From the NCBI GenBank assembly GCA_017798125.1, contig CP059070.1:1922001-1986000 (forward strand): a DNA stretch of 64,000 nucleotides, written 5' to 3'. The DNA comes from Cryomorphaceae bacterium. GTDB lineage: Bacteria; Bacteroidota; Bacteroidia; Flavobacteriales; ECT2AJA-044. The position numbers and the translations under genes were made by a program. The notes under the pieces are model-generated. The model was not told the origin of the DNA and searched no databases. It saw only the letters and a program-made list of their open reading frames with translations. This document shows positions 52,858-59,734 of this stretch, in pieces. Position 1 is the first letter of the stretch. Each line of letters opens with the position of its first letter.

Positions 52858-54339
52858 TTAGCGGTTCGGAATAATGATGTTGTTCTGAAGGCTAGAACCC
52901 CAGCGATCAGGTGCTTGAGTGGCATCCATATCACGGTTGGCGACATCCCGTTGTACAATTTCCATTTGCCAGTTCGGATTGTTGAGTTCACCGATGGCAT
53001 CAGAGTGGATCAGCTCAAAATCATTCGTCGACAAATCGCGATTCATAAAGACGAAAATGACGTTGCGCTGTTGGTTTTGCTCCAGGGTGTAGTACAGCCA
53101 AATCTCATACGGATAAGCACCTGGCTCAAACGGGCGGCCGTCGCGATCGTCTGGCGTACCGTATTGGAGGTGAACACGTCCTCGATCTGTGTTGTAGCCT
53201 TTTTGAATCCGGGTAGAGTAGGCCTTGTTGGTGAATTTGACCTGCTCGTGGTACATGTCCCAAAGACCTTCTGGGTTGTACTTGTCTTTGTTGGTCCAAA
53301 ATCCGTAGAAGAATCGCTGCATTTCTGCGACATCGTTTCGTCCAATAACTTCCTTAGCCAGACGTCTTTCCAGTAATCCAGAGATGGGATAGAGGTAATC
53401 GATGTACAAGGCCAATGAATCGGCGTTCGTCATTCGGCTCACAAAAGTGTTTTCGACCGCAAGTAACTCACTGTGCTCCAAATCCAATTCGAGTTCAGGG
53501 TTGTGGCGGTCAAAGGAGATCACGTTTTTGGCAATGATGTTGTTTTCGATGTCTTTGGCTTCGATGACCAAACGATATTTTCCCGTGGCCAGATTCGCAA
53601 TATTAAACGACCTCAAAACCGGAGTCGTTTCGGAAGCCTCTGCCTTTTGGTATCCGGCAAACCGAGGGACCATTTGGCCGGTGGCTTGAGACTCCAAGTA
53701 ATACTGAATCAAATAAGGCTGATCTGCGCCTAGTTTTTTGTCCATGTGGTAGAGCTCTGCATAGAAGTGCATTTCTGACACTTCCCCGGGGTAGTAGTAG
53801 CTGTAAAAGGGCAGAAGGGGGATCAGATCGTACCCGCTCTTGGTAATAACACTTGGGGCGGCGGATTTTTCATATCGTTCAACCAGTTGAATGTCACTGA
53901 AACGAGCCTGATCATTTTCATAGTCCACTTTCAGTGGGATCGTCGAGCTCAGAGAACTTTCGGGATTGTGTGCATCCGAGACTTCTACGTACATGTTGTA
54001 ATTCCCGTTGGTCATGGGAATTCGCTGCAGATCCAGAAAATTGTCGATGGTGCCGGTGGTGTCGGCAATGTTCGGACCGGATAGTTTGTAGCGATCCAGG
54101 TATACCACAGAGTCCCCTTGTGAGATGGAGATCAGCACATCTACGGCACTCTGGTACTGGCCGTTTTCTCCAATATTCCAATCGAGACTATTTCCGACAA
54201 AGGAGAAATAGATTTCAACATATGGAGCCGTTCCACCTGCTGTAAAGGTGGCATAATCCATAAAGACACCGATGTTCTTTCCTGATGTAAAGCTTGCTGA
54301 GAATAGCGCTAGCGTAGCAATGCAAAGCCATTTCTTCAT
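52858..54339 (-). CDS. GWxTD domain protein
   Basis: A 493-residue protein with a signal peptide (MKKWLCIATLALFSASFTSG). The C-terminal GWxTD-type domain reads AEMQRFFYGFWTNKDKYNPEG, then YSTRIQKGYNTDRGRVHLQYGTPDDRDGRPFEPG and YPYEIWLYYTLEQNQ. The N-terminal part is beta-rich. The domain occurs in Bacteroidota and Acidobacteriota secreted proteins, without known function. The start was set at the signal peptide Met, one in-frame Met after the first. Confidence 0.8.
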   Translation of the reverse strand: MKKWLCIATLALFSASFTSGKNIGVFMDYATFTAGGTAPYVEIYFSFVGNSLDWNIGENGQYQSAVDVLISISQGDSVVYLDRYKLSGPNIADTTGTIDNFLDLQRIPMTNGNYNMYVEVSDAHNPESSLSSTIPLKVDYENDQARFSDIQLVERYEKSAAPSVITKSGYDLIPLLPFYSYYYPGEVSEMHFYAELYHMDKKLGADQPYLIQYYLESQATGQMVPRFAGYQKAEASETTPVLRSFNIANLATGKYRLVIEAKDIENNIIAKNVISFDRHNPELELDLEHSELLAVENTFVSRMTNADSLALYIDYLYPISGLLERRLAKEVIGRNDVAEMQRFFYGFWTNKDKYNPEGLWDMYHEQVKFTNKAYSTRIQKGYNTDRGRVHLQYGTPDDRDGRPFEPGAYPYEIWLYYTLEQNQQRNVIFVFMNRDLSTNDFELIHSDAIGELNNPNWQMEIVQRDVANRDMDATQAPDRWGSSLQNNIIIPNR

Positions 54340-54368
54340 AATACGCACTGATTTAACCCGTGAACTAA

Positions 54369-54376
54369 CTAAGATA
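54369..54376 (-). promoter_or_regulatory. possible -7 promoter box for the GWxTD gene
   Basis: The minus strand reads TATCTTAG, 29 bases before the ATG at 54339. Confidence 0.25.
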
Positions 54377-54404
54377 CGAAATTAAGGAAGAATGTCATTT
54401 TAGC

Positions 54405-54436
54405 TTGTGCCAATTGAAAGAGATTATTTAATTTTG
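54405..54436 (+). promoter_or_regulatory. promoter of tRNA-Ser
   Basis: TTG (54405-54407) and TAATTTTG (54429-54436, exact TAnnTTTG) are 21 bases apart. The tRNA 5' end follows 11 bases later. Confidence 0.55.
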
Positions 54437-54447
54437 CCCCTCCGAAA

Positions 54448-54532
54448 GGAGAGGTGGCAGAGTGGTCGAATGCACCGGTCTTGAAAACCGGCGTACCGAG
54501 AGGTACCGGGGGTTCGAATCCCTCCCTCTCCG
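54448..54532 (+). tRNA. tRNA-Ser (anticodon UGA)
   Basis: An 85-base class II tRNA. The acceptor arms GGAGAGG and CCTCTCC pair, the anticodon stem CCGGT/ACCGG closes the loop CTTGAAA with anticodon TGA, a long variable arm CGTACCGAGAGGTACCG follows, and the T-loop reads GGTTCGAATCC. Discriminator G is present and CCA is not encoded. It reads UCA codons (and others by wobble). Confidence 0.95.
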
Positions 54533-54543
54533 CAAAAGGAGAG

Positions 54544-54573
54544 AAAGCCCGCACAGAAATGTGTGGGCTTTTT
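54544..54573 (+). terminator. terminator after tRNA-Ser
   Basis: A 12-bp stem (54544-54555 with 54560-54571, one G-U pair) with a GAAA loop ends in TTTTT. Confidence 0.85.
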
Positions 54574-54598
54574 CAATTTTAGCCTGTCCTGGGTTGTC

Positions 54599-54631
54599 TT
54601 GAATGAGCCAAGACAGTTATTCCTAAATTCG
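54599..54631 (+). promoter_or_regulatory. possible promoter of the MBOAT-SGNH pair
   Basis: TTG (54599-54601) and TAAATTCG (54624-54631) are 22 bases apart. The ATG at 54636 follows only 4 bases after the box, so a leaderless message is predicted. Confidence 0.4.
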
Positions 54632-54635
54632 CTCC

Positions 54636-56084
54636 ATGCTCTTCAATTCCATCGACTTTGCGATCTTTTTGCCGATCGTTTTTGCGGTCTACTGGCTTCT
54701 GTCCAAAAGAGACTTACGCATACAGAACGCATGGCTTTTGATTTCGAGCTATGTATTCTACGGATGGTGGGATTGGAGGTTTTTGTCGCTTATTGCTCTG
54801 AGCACGCTTGTGGATTATACCGCTGCCTTGCGCCTACGGCGCGATACTGCATCTCCCTCCAAATTCTGGTTGTGGGTCAGTCTTTTGGTCAACCTAGGAC
54901 TGTTGGGCGTTTTTAAGTACTACGGGTTCTTCTTGGACAATCTGCAAGAGGCGTTCACCTTTTTCGGTCGCGAAGTCACCTTCGAGGGAATCGAATGGGT
55001 CTTGCCTGTTGGAATCAGTTTCTACACGTTTCAAACGCTCAGCTATACCTTGGACGTGTACAGGGGTAAGATGGAGCCGAGCCGGGACTTAGTCGCCTTT
55101 GCAGCCTATGTCAGTTTTTTTCCTCAGCTCGTGGCTGGTCCCATCGAACGTGCATCTCACTTACTTCCACAGATCCAAAAGACTCGATCCTTTGTCTATA
55201 CTCAAGCATCGGATGGTGTCAACCAAATCCTATGGGGACTTTTCAAGAAGCTGGTCATCGCAGACCAATCAGCTGTTTACGTCAACTACATTTTTGAACA
55301 CGCGCATCGCATGAATCCCCTCCAGCTTTTTGCTGGGGCTGTTTTATTTGCTTTTCAGATCTACGGAGATTTTTCCGGGTATTCGGATATAGCCATTGGT
55401 ACAGCAAGGTTATTCGGCATCGATCTCCGACAAAATTTCGCCTTTCCTTATTTCTCGCGTGACATCGCTGAGTTCTGGAGACGCTGGCACATTTCGCTAT
55501 CGACTTGGTTTCGCGATTACCTCTATATCCCACTTGGGGGCTCAAGAACCTCCACGGTAAGGGTCATTCGAAACACCTTCATCATTTTTGTGGTAAGCGG
55601 CTTTTGGCATGGAGCCAATTGGACCTTTATTTTTTGGGGACTGGCTCATGCCTTACTCTTTATTCCGCTACTTCTTTTTGGACGCAACCGCCGTCACTTG
55701 CAGGTGGTTGCCCAAGATCGTCTACTCCCTCGATTATCCGATTTGACCCGTATTCTTTTGACCTTCATCTTGGTCACACTCGCATGGATCTTATTCCGGG
55801 CGGATAGCCTTGCCGAGGCGGGTGCCTATTACGGTGGGTTGCTGGATTGGACCAAGGCTAGGGGAGTAGTTGATCCTAAAGACGCTCTTTCGATTTTGGC
55901 CTTGAGCGGGATGATGATCTTGATGATCGTTGTGGAATGGCGTGGTCGTCGAGAACTTCACGCCCTTGCTAGTTGGGTTCAGAGGTCTCTTTGGAATCAA
56001 CAGGTGCTCCGTATTTGCTTAGTCTGGATCATTATTCTATTCATGAATACCGGACAGGAAGACTTCATCTATTTTCAATTCTAG
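54636..56084 (+). CDS. MBOAT family membrane O-acyltransferase
   Basis: A 482-residue polytopic protein of the AlgI/DltB-like MBOAT group that moves acyl groups across the membrane onto surface polysaccharide. Blocks seen are MLFNSIDFAIFLPIVFAVYW, LPVGISFYTFQTLSYTLDVYR, AEFWRRWHISLSTWFRDYLYIPLGG, and the invariant His in GFWHGANWTFIFWG. The next gene encodes an SGNH-like partner and starts 3 bases after its stop, the usual acetylation pairing. The promoter lies between the tRNA terminator and the ATG. Confidence 0.92.
   Translation: MLFNSIDFAIFLPIVFAVYWLLSKRDLRIQNAWLLISSYVFYGWWDWRFLSLIALSTLVDYTAALRLRRDTASPSKFWLWVSLLVNLGLLGVFKYYGFFLDNLQEAFTFFGREVTFEGIEWVLPVGISFYTFQTLSYTLDVYRGKMEPSRDLVAFAAYVSFFPQLVAGPIERASHLLPQIQKTRSFVYTQASDGVNQILWGLFKKLVIADQSAVYVNYIFEHAHRMNPLQLFAGAVLFAFQIYGDFSGYSDIAIGTARLFGIDLRQNFAFPYFSRDIAEFWRRWHISLSTWFRDYLYIPLGGSRTSTVRVIRNTFIIFVVSGFWHGANWTFIFWGLAHALLFIPLLLFGRNRRHLQVVAQDRLLPRLSDLTRILLTFILVTLAWILFRADSLAEAGAYYGGLLDWTKARGVVDPKDALSILALSGMMILMIVVEWRGRRELHALASWVQRSLWNQQVLRICLVWIIILFMNTGQEDFIYFQF
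54830..54846 (+). repeat. intragenic hairpin repeat, copy 19 (in MBOAT gene)
   Basis: GCGCC-TAC-GGCGC-GATA with perfect arms. Read as LRLRRDT in a cytoplasmic or periplasmic loop. Confidence 0.6.
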
Positions 56085-56087
56085 AGG

Positions 56088-57029
56088 ATGAAGAAGTTCT
56101 CACGTCAAATAATCGTTCTCTTTGGAATCTTATCCATGAGCTTTGTTGTGGTTAGTTGGTTTGTGCCGCCAACAGAAACAGAAGACAGAGCGAAGAACTG
56201 GGAGGAACCTTACAACATCATAACCCTAGGTACTTCGCATGGTGATGACTTCACCTTCGGAAGTATTGCCGGTTCAGGAGCTAACTTCAACTTATCGGCC
56301 AATACGCTGTACTACGACCTTCAGCAGTTCAATTACGTCCATGAACAAGGTGCTTTGGCGCCCAAAGCCTGGGTGTTAATCCCTGTTTCCTATTTCGTTT
56401 TTGGAACCGACGAGAATCGCACCTTGCTGATGCGTCCGGGCGTTTTTGTCAGTCAATTTTACGCCTACATGGATCCAGATCAGATTCTCGACTACTCTTT
56501 CCGACAAGATGTGAGTTTGGTCATCACACGGGTTCAGGACTTCGCTCGAGAGAGTGTCAATCAAATGCTGGGCTACATCGAGGAGGACGTGGATACACTG
56601 AATCCCGGGGAATTTGAAGGACTCGTTTATGCAGAGCACGTGGAGCGTGTCGAAGCTGATTTAAAAGCCCGAGTCAAAAGACACCGCAAATTGGGCTCGT
56701 ACCTTCCGCCACAAAAGAACAAGGCCTATTTGACAAAGCTAGTAGAGGAAGTTAGAAGGCTCGGATACCAGCCAGTTGTGCTCACCCTCCCATATTACTA
56801 TTCGTACAATGAAGGGATGGGAGAGAAGTGGCTGTCCAAACATTACTGGAAACCTCTGACAGAGGTTGTCGAATCTACCGAGGTTCCTTGGCTAGACTAC
56901 AGCACAGACACCTCCTACACCCTTCATCCCGAACTGTTCCTAGATCAGGATCACCTGAATGATGCCGGTAGGATTCAATTCACCCAAAAAGTCTACGAGG
57001 ATCTACTGCTTCGAAACGAAGAGCCGTGA
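56088..57029 (+). CDS. SGNH-like acyltransferase partner of the MBOAT protein
   Basis: A 313-residue protein with one N-terminal membrane helix (about 7-27) and a periplasmic SGNH-like domain. Block I reads ITLGTSHGDD (Ser50 likely catalytic), and the C-terminal block DQDHLNDAGR supplies Asp and His. With the MBOAT protein it would O-acetylate an extracellular polysaccharide, as AlgX/AlgJ-type partners do. The acceptor is unknown. Its stop abuts the convergent DUF1801 gene with no gap. Confidence 0.78.
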   Translation: MKKFSRQIIVLFGILSMSFVVVSWFVPPTETEDRAKNWEEPYNIITLGTSHGDDFTFGSIAGSGANFNLSANTLYYDLQQFNYVHEQGALAPKAWVLIPVSYFVFGTDENRTLLMRPGVFVSQFYAYMDPDQILDYSFRQDVSLVITRVQDFARESVNQMLGYIEEDVDTLNPGEFEGLVYAEHVERVEADLKARVKRHRKLGSYLPPQKNKAYLTKLVEEVRRLGYQPVVLTLPYYYSYNEGMGEKWLSKHYWKPLTEVVESTEVPWLDYSTDTSYTLHPELFLDQDHLNDAGRIQFTQKVYEDLLLRNEEP

Positions 57030-57452
57030 TCATTTGCTTGGATAGAGCTCTTCCATCCGGCCGTAGGCCGCAATCATTAACTCCTCCAGCACTTCTAAGT
57101 CTACATCTGCCAGTTTATTGATGTACAGACAGCCCCGACCCATTTTGTGCTTGCCCAGCTTTTCCAACAGTTCTGGGAAGGCATCAAGGTTTGGCATGAT
57201 GTACAGGGAGAGGCTCGATTTCCGCGGTGAAAAACCAATCCGAAGAGAATCACCCTCATGGCCGGAATCGTACTTGTAGTGATACTCGCCGTAGCCCACG
57301 ATGGTGGGGCCCCACATCCGGGGTTCCAGTCCAGTAACTTTCTTCATTGCTTCGTAGAGGTACAGGCCGTCGGCCTTGCGCGTTGGGTGTTCTACGGCAT
57401 TCAAGAAATCCTCTACGGATTGTGTGGTTGGTTTTGTCTTGTTCTCAGCCAT
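57030..57452 (-). CDS. DUF1801 domain protein
   Basis: A 140-residue soluble protein. The DUF1801 (YdhG-like) fold is seen in FLNAVEHPTRKADGLYLYEAM, MWGPTIVGYGEYHYKYDSGH, IGFSPRKSSLSLYIMP and GRGCLYINKLADVDLEVLEEL. The family has no defined reaction, although some members bind metal or iron. Its ATG shares one base with the Fe-S gene stop (TAATG), so the two form one unit divergent from the TetR gene. Confidence 0.82.
   Translation of the reverse strand: MAENKTKPTTQSVEDFLNAVEHPTRKADGLYLYEAMKKVTGLEPRMWGPTIVGYGEYHYKYDSGHEGDSLRIGFSPRKSSLSLYIMPNLDAFPELLEKLGKHKMGRGCLYINKLADVDLEVLEELMIAAYGRMEELYPSK
57054..57070 (-). repeat. intragenic hairpin repeat, copy 20 (in DUF1801 gene)
   Basis: The minus strand reads CGGCC-TAC-GGCCG-GATG with perfect arms unlike any other copy. 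Read as AYGRM near the C-terminus. Confidence 0.55.
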
Positions 57453-57871
57453 TATCCTACAAAGTCATGTTTCTTATGAGAGCCATCGCAATAGGGCTTG
57501 TTGGTCGAATGTCCACACCGGCATAGAGCAACTGTGCGCGTTTCTGTTTTGGTGTTCCCGGATGCATCGATCAAATCCACGGGCCCATTGACCAAATAAG
57601 GGCCGTTGGCCGCAATCGTAACTTGCGCAGATGGAGACGATGAATCGGCTGCCTGCCCGGTCACAGAGTACCCCAGGGCGCCGCTCGGGCACTTGTCAAT
57701 TTGTGCCATGATTCGGTCCTTTGAGGCGCCATCTACATTGATCCAGGGCTTCTTCTTGGGATTAAATACCTCGATTAATCCTCTCCAGCAGTTTTCGGAG
57801 TGGATGCACTTGCCCGGTTCCCAGCTAATGGTTAGGTCTTCTTTTTGATATTCTTTCTTGAGGTTGTTCAT
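57452..57871 (-). CDS. Fe-S protein: mono-cluster ferredoxin domain plus CDGSH domain
   Basis: A 139-residue two-domain protein. Residues 1 to about 70 match the divergent 4Fe-4S mono-cluster domain (Cys22, Cys28 and Cys61 in GKCIHSENCWRGL and DKCPSGALGY). Residues about 85-135 are a CDGSH domain, with Cys117, Cys119, Cys128 and His132 in CRCGHSTNKPYCDGSHKK, which binds a redox-active, often labile 2Fe-2S cluster. Such proteins are thought to take part in Fe-S or oxidative stress handling. It lies divergent from a TetR gene across a 19-bp palindrome. Confidence 0.88.
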   Translation of the reverse strand: MNNLKKEYQKEDLTISWEPGKCIHSENCWRGLIEVFNPKKKPWINVDGASKDRIMAQIDKCPSGALGYSVTGQAADSSSPSAQVTIAANGPYLVNGPVDLIDASGNTKTETRTVALCRCGHSTNKPYCDGSHKKHDFVG

Positions 57872-57909
57872 ATTCGCATTTTGAAGGAGATGGAATGTAC
57901 AAAGAAATC

Positions 57910-57928
57910 ATTAGTACACTGAACTAAT
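57910..57928. promoter_or_regulatory. 19-bp palindrome, likely TetR operator
   Basis: ATTAGTACACTGAACTAAT: arms ATTAGT and ACTAAT are perfect, and the centre CA-C-TG is symmetric, so 16 of the 18 non-central bases agree. It sits between the Fe-S gene (start 57871) and the TetR gene (start 58031), just upstream of a minus-strand TTTCTTTG at 57900-57907. Bound regulator would cover the promoter of the Fe-S gene. Confidence 0.55.
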
Positions 57929-57999
57929 TATCGCCGTATTTGTACTGGTAGTCAAGGCATTCCTAAGTAGCTGAAGCTCTGATTCTAGTAAAGTTTTCT

Positions 58000-58007
58000 T
58001 ACCTTGG
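58000..58007 (+). promoter_or_regulatory. possible -7 promoter box for the TetR gene
   Basis: TACCTTGG, one base from TAnnTTTG, lies 23 bases before the ATG at 58031 and about 70 bases from the palindrome. Confidence 0.3.
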
Positions 58008-58030
58008 AATGTCGCGCTATAATTAGGAAA

Positions 58031-58666
58031 ATGAAAACAAGAGAAAAGATCTTGCACAAGACCTTGGAGTTAATCAACGCCAATGGTCCAACTGCATTGA
58101 GAATCGAGGATCTCTCGAACGGTCTGAAACTAAGCCCAGGTAACATTACGTATTACTTCCCGCGAAAAGGAGATATCCTCAGTGGCGTTCACGAAGAGTA
58201 CGTTAAAGAAGCCGTGGCCTTAACCGAAGAATTGTCCTTTGAAGGAGCCAGTCTCCACGACCATTGGGCCTACCATGTTAAAGTCTGTCAGGTGCAATGG
58301 AAGTACCGTGGGTCGCTGCTGTTTCAAATGGCACAGATTCATTCAGATCCGGAAGGTCGGGCTCGTGATCGAGCTCAATTGGAGTACTACTACGGCCGTT
58401 TTAAGGACATGGTATCGGAGTATAGGAAGTCAGGGCTTCTAAATGGAGTCAAAGCAGCTGAGAGCCTCAGAGCTAGAGATGTGAATTTTTTGGTCATGAG
58501 TACCTGGATTATTCAGTACATCCCGTACGCTACGAAAGAGAATTTGGAAGACACGCTGAATTACTACAGTTATCTTGGACTCAAGTCATTGGAGCCTTTC
58601 TTGACTGAAAAAGGTGCCAAGCAGTATCAGAGTCTCCAAAGGAAATACGGCAAACGACCCTTTTAA
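58031..58666 (+). CDS. TetR/AcrR family transcription regulator
   Basis: A 211-residue regulator. The N-terminal helix-turn-helix (about 1-50; ILHKTLELINANGPTALRIEDLSNGLKLSPGNITYYFPRKGDIL) is typical and the rest is an all-helical ligand-binding domain, Trp-rich in the middle. It probably controls itself and the divergent Fe-S/DUF1801 genes through the palindrome at 57910-57928. The ATG at 58031 was chosen over a TTG at 58004. The repair operon begins 36 bases after its stop. Confidence 0.85.
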   Translation: MKTREKILHKTLELINANGPTALRIEDLSNGLKLSPGNITYYFPRKGDILSGVHEEYVKEAVALTEELSFEGASLHDHWAYHVKVCQVQWKYRGSLLFQMAQIHSDPEGRARDRAQLEYYYGRFKDMVSEYRKSGLLNGVKAAESLRARDVNFLVMSTWIIQYIPYATKENLEDTLNYYSYLGLKSLEPFLTEKGAKQYQSLQRKYGKRPF

Positions 58667-58702
58667 CTGCGAACATGACTTCGCGATTGGGGTTTTGATG
58701 AG

Positions 58703-59734
58703 GTGCCCCTCATAGAATTTAGATCCAAAGGCCTGTATTGTCCGCCCGGTGATTTTTACATTGATCCGTGGCGCAAGGTGGATTACGCCGTCGTCACTCA
58801 TGCACATGCGGATCACGCACGTTGGGGCATGAAGCACTACTTGGCGCATCATCTAAGCGGTTCTGTGCTCCGTTTGCGTCTGGGTCAAGATATTTCGCTT
58901 CAAACCGTTGAATACGGTGAGGTGATCGCCCGCAACGGGGTTAAAATTAGCCTTCACCCTGCAGGCCATATCATTGGGAGCGCACAGGTACGAGTGGAGT
59001 ATCGAGGAGAAGTTTGGGTCATTTCAGGAGACTATAAAACAGGGCCCGATGACACGACCACTCCGTTCGAGCCTATTTCATGCCACCACTTCATTACGGA
59101 AAGTACCTTCGGATTGCCCGTTTACCGCTGGGCCCCTCAAAATCAAATCTTCGAAGACATCAATCGTTGGTGGCAGCAAAACGCCGAAGAAGGTCGCGTG
59201 AGCCTCTTGTTGGGCTACTCGCTGGGAAAAGCACAACGCTTATTGACCGGGGTGAATGCAGATATCGGTCGGATTTTTACCCACGGCGCTGTGGAGAATA
59301 CCAATTTGGCCCTACGGGCCGATGGTTTTGGCAAGCTGCCCCAAACCGAACAGATTACTCGTGATAGCGACAAGTCCCAATTTCCCGGCTCCCTAGTAGT
59401 GGCTCCACCCTCTGCAGCTGGTTCATCTTGGGTGAAACAGTTCCGTCCTTTTGAAGTCGGCATTGCCAGTGGCTGGATGTCTTTGCGAGGTCCACGACGC
59501 CGACGAAACGTGGACCGTGGATTTGCGCTCAGTGACCATGCTGACTGGATCGGTTTGCTCGAGGCTATTGAAGGCACGGGGGCTGAGCATATCTACGTCA
59601 CTCACGGATATACGGATGTATTTGCGCAGTATTTAAATGAAAAGGGATACAATGCTTCCGTAGTGCGAACGGAATACGAAGGGGAATTGGCAGAAATTGG
59701 AGAAGGGACGGTTAAAGGGGAGGAGTCCGCATGA
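58703..59734 (+). CDS. ligase-associated MBL-fold DNA exonuclease
   Basis: A 343-residue metallo-beta-lactamase/beta-CASP-type nuclease (SNM1-like) of the ligase-associated repair cluster. The start region LIEFRSKGLYCPPGDFYIDP is the family signature, the metal site is VVTHAHADHARWG, and HPAGHIIGSAQVRVEYRGEVWVISGD and ALSDHADWIGLLEAIEGTG follow. Its counterpart in Pseudomonas putida is a nuclease of a cluster studied biochemically by Ejaz and Shuman. The start codon is GTG; the ATG nearby is out of frame. It overlaps the ligase gene by 4 bases. Confidence 0.9.
   Translation: MPLIEFRSKGLYCPPGDFYIDPWRKVDYAVVTHAHADHARWGMKHYLAHHLSGSVLRLRLGQDISLQTVEYGEVIARNGVKISLHPAGHIIGSAQVRVEYRGEVWVISGDYKTGPDDTTTPFEPISCHHFITESTFGLPVYRWAPQNQIFEDINRWWQQNAEEGRVSLLLGYSLGKAQRLLTGVNADIGRIFTHGAVENTNLALRADGFGKLPQTEQITRDSDKSQFPGSLVVAPPSAAGSSWVKQFRPFEVGIASGWMSLRGPRRRRNVDRGFALSDHADWIGLLEAIEGTGAEHIYVTHGYTDVFAQYLNEKGYNASVVRTEYEGELAEIGEGTVKGEESA
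59308..59324 (+). repeat. intragenic hairpin repeat, copy 21 (in exonuclease)
   Basis: GGCCC-TAC-GGGCC-GATG, identical to the copies at 11959 and 19741. Read as LALRADG. Confidence 0.7.

Noticed and set aside
54369-54554. A 61-codon open frame antisense to the tRNA-Ser gene
   Set aside because: It is explained by the tRNA and its terminator on the other strand.
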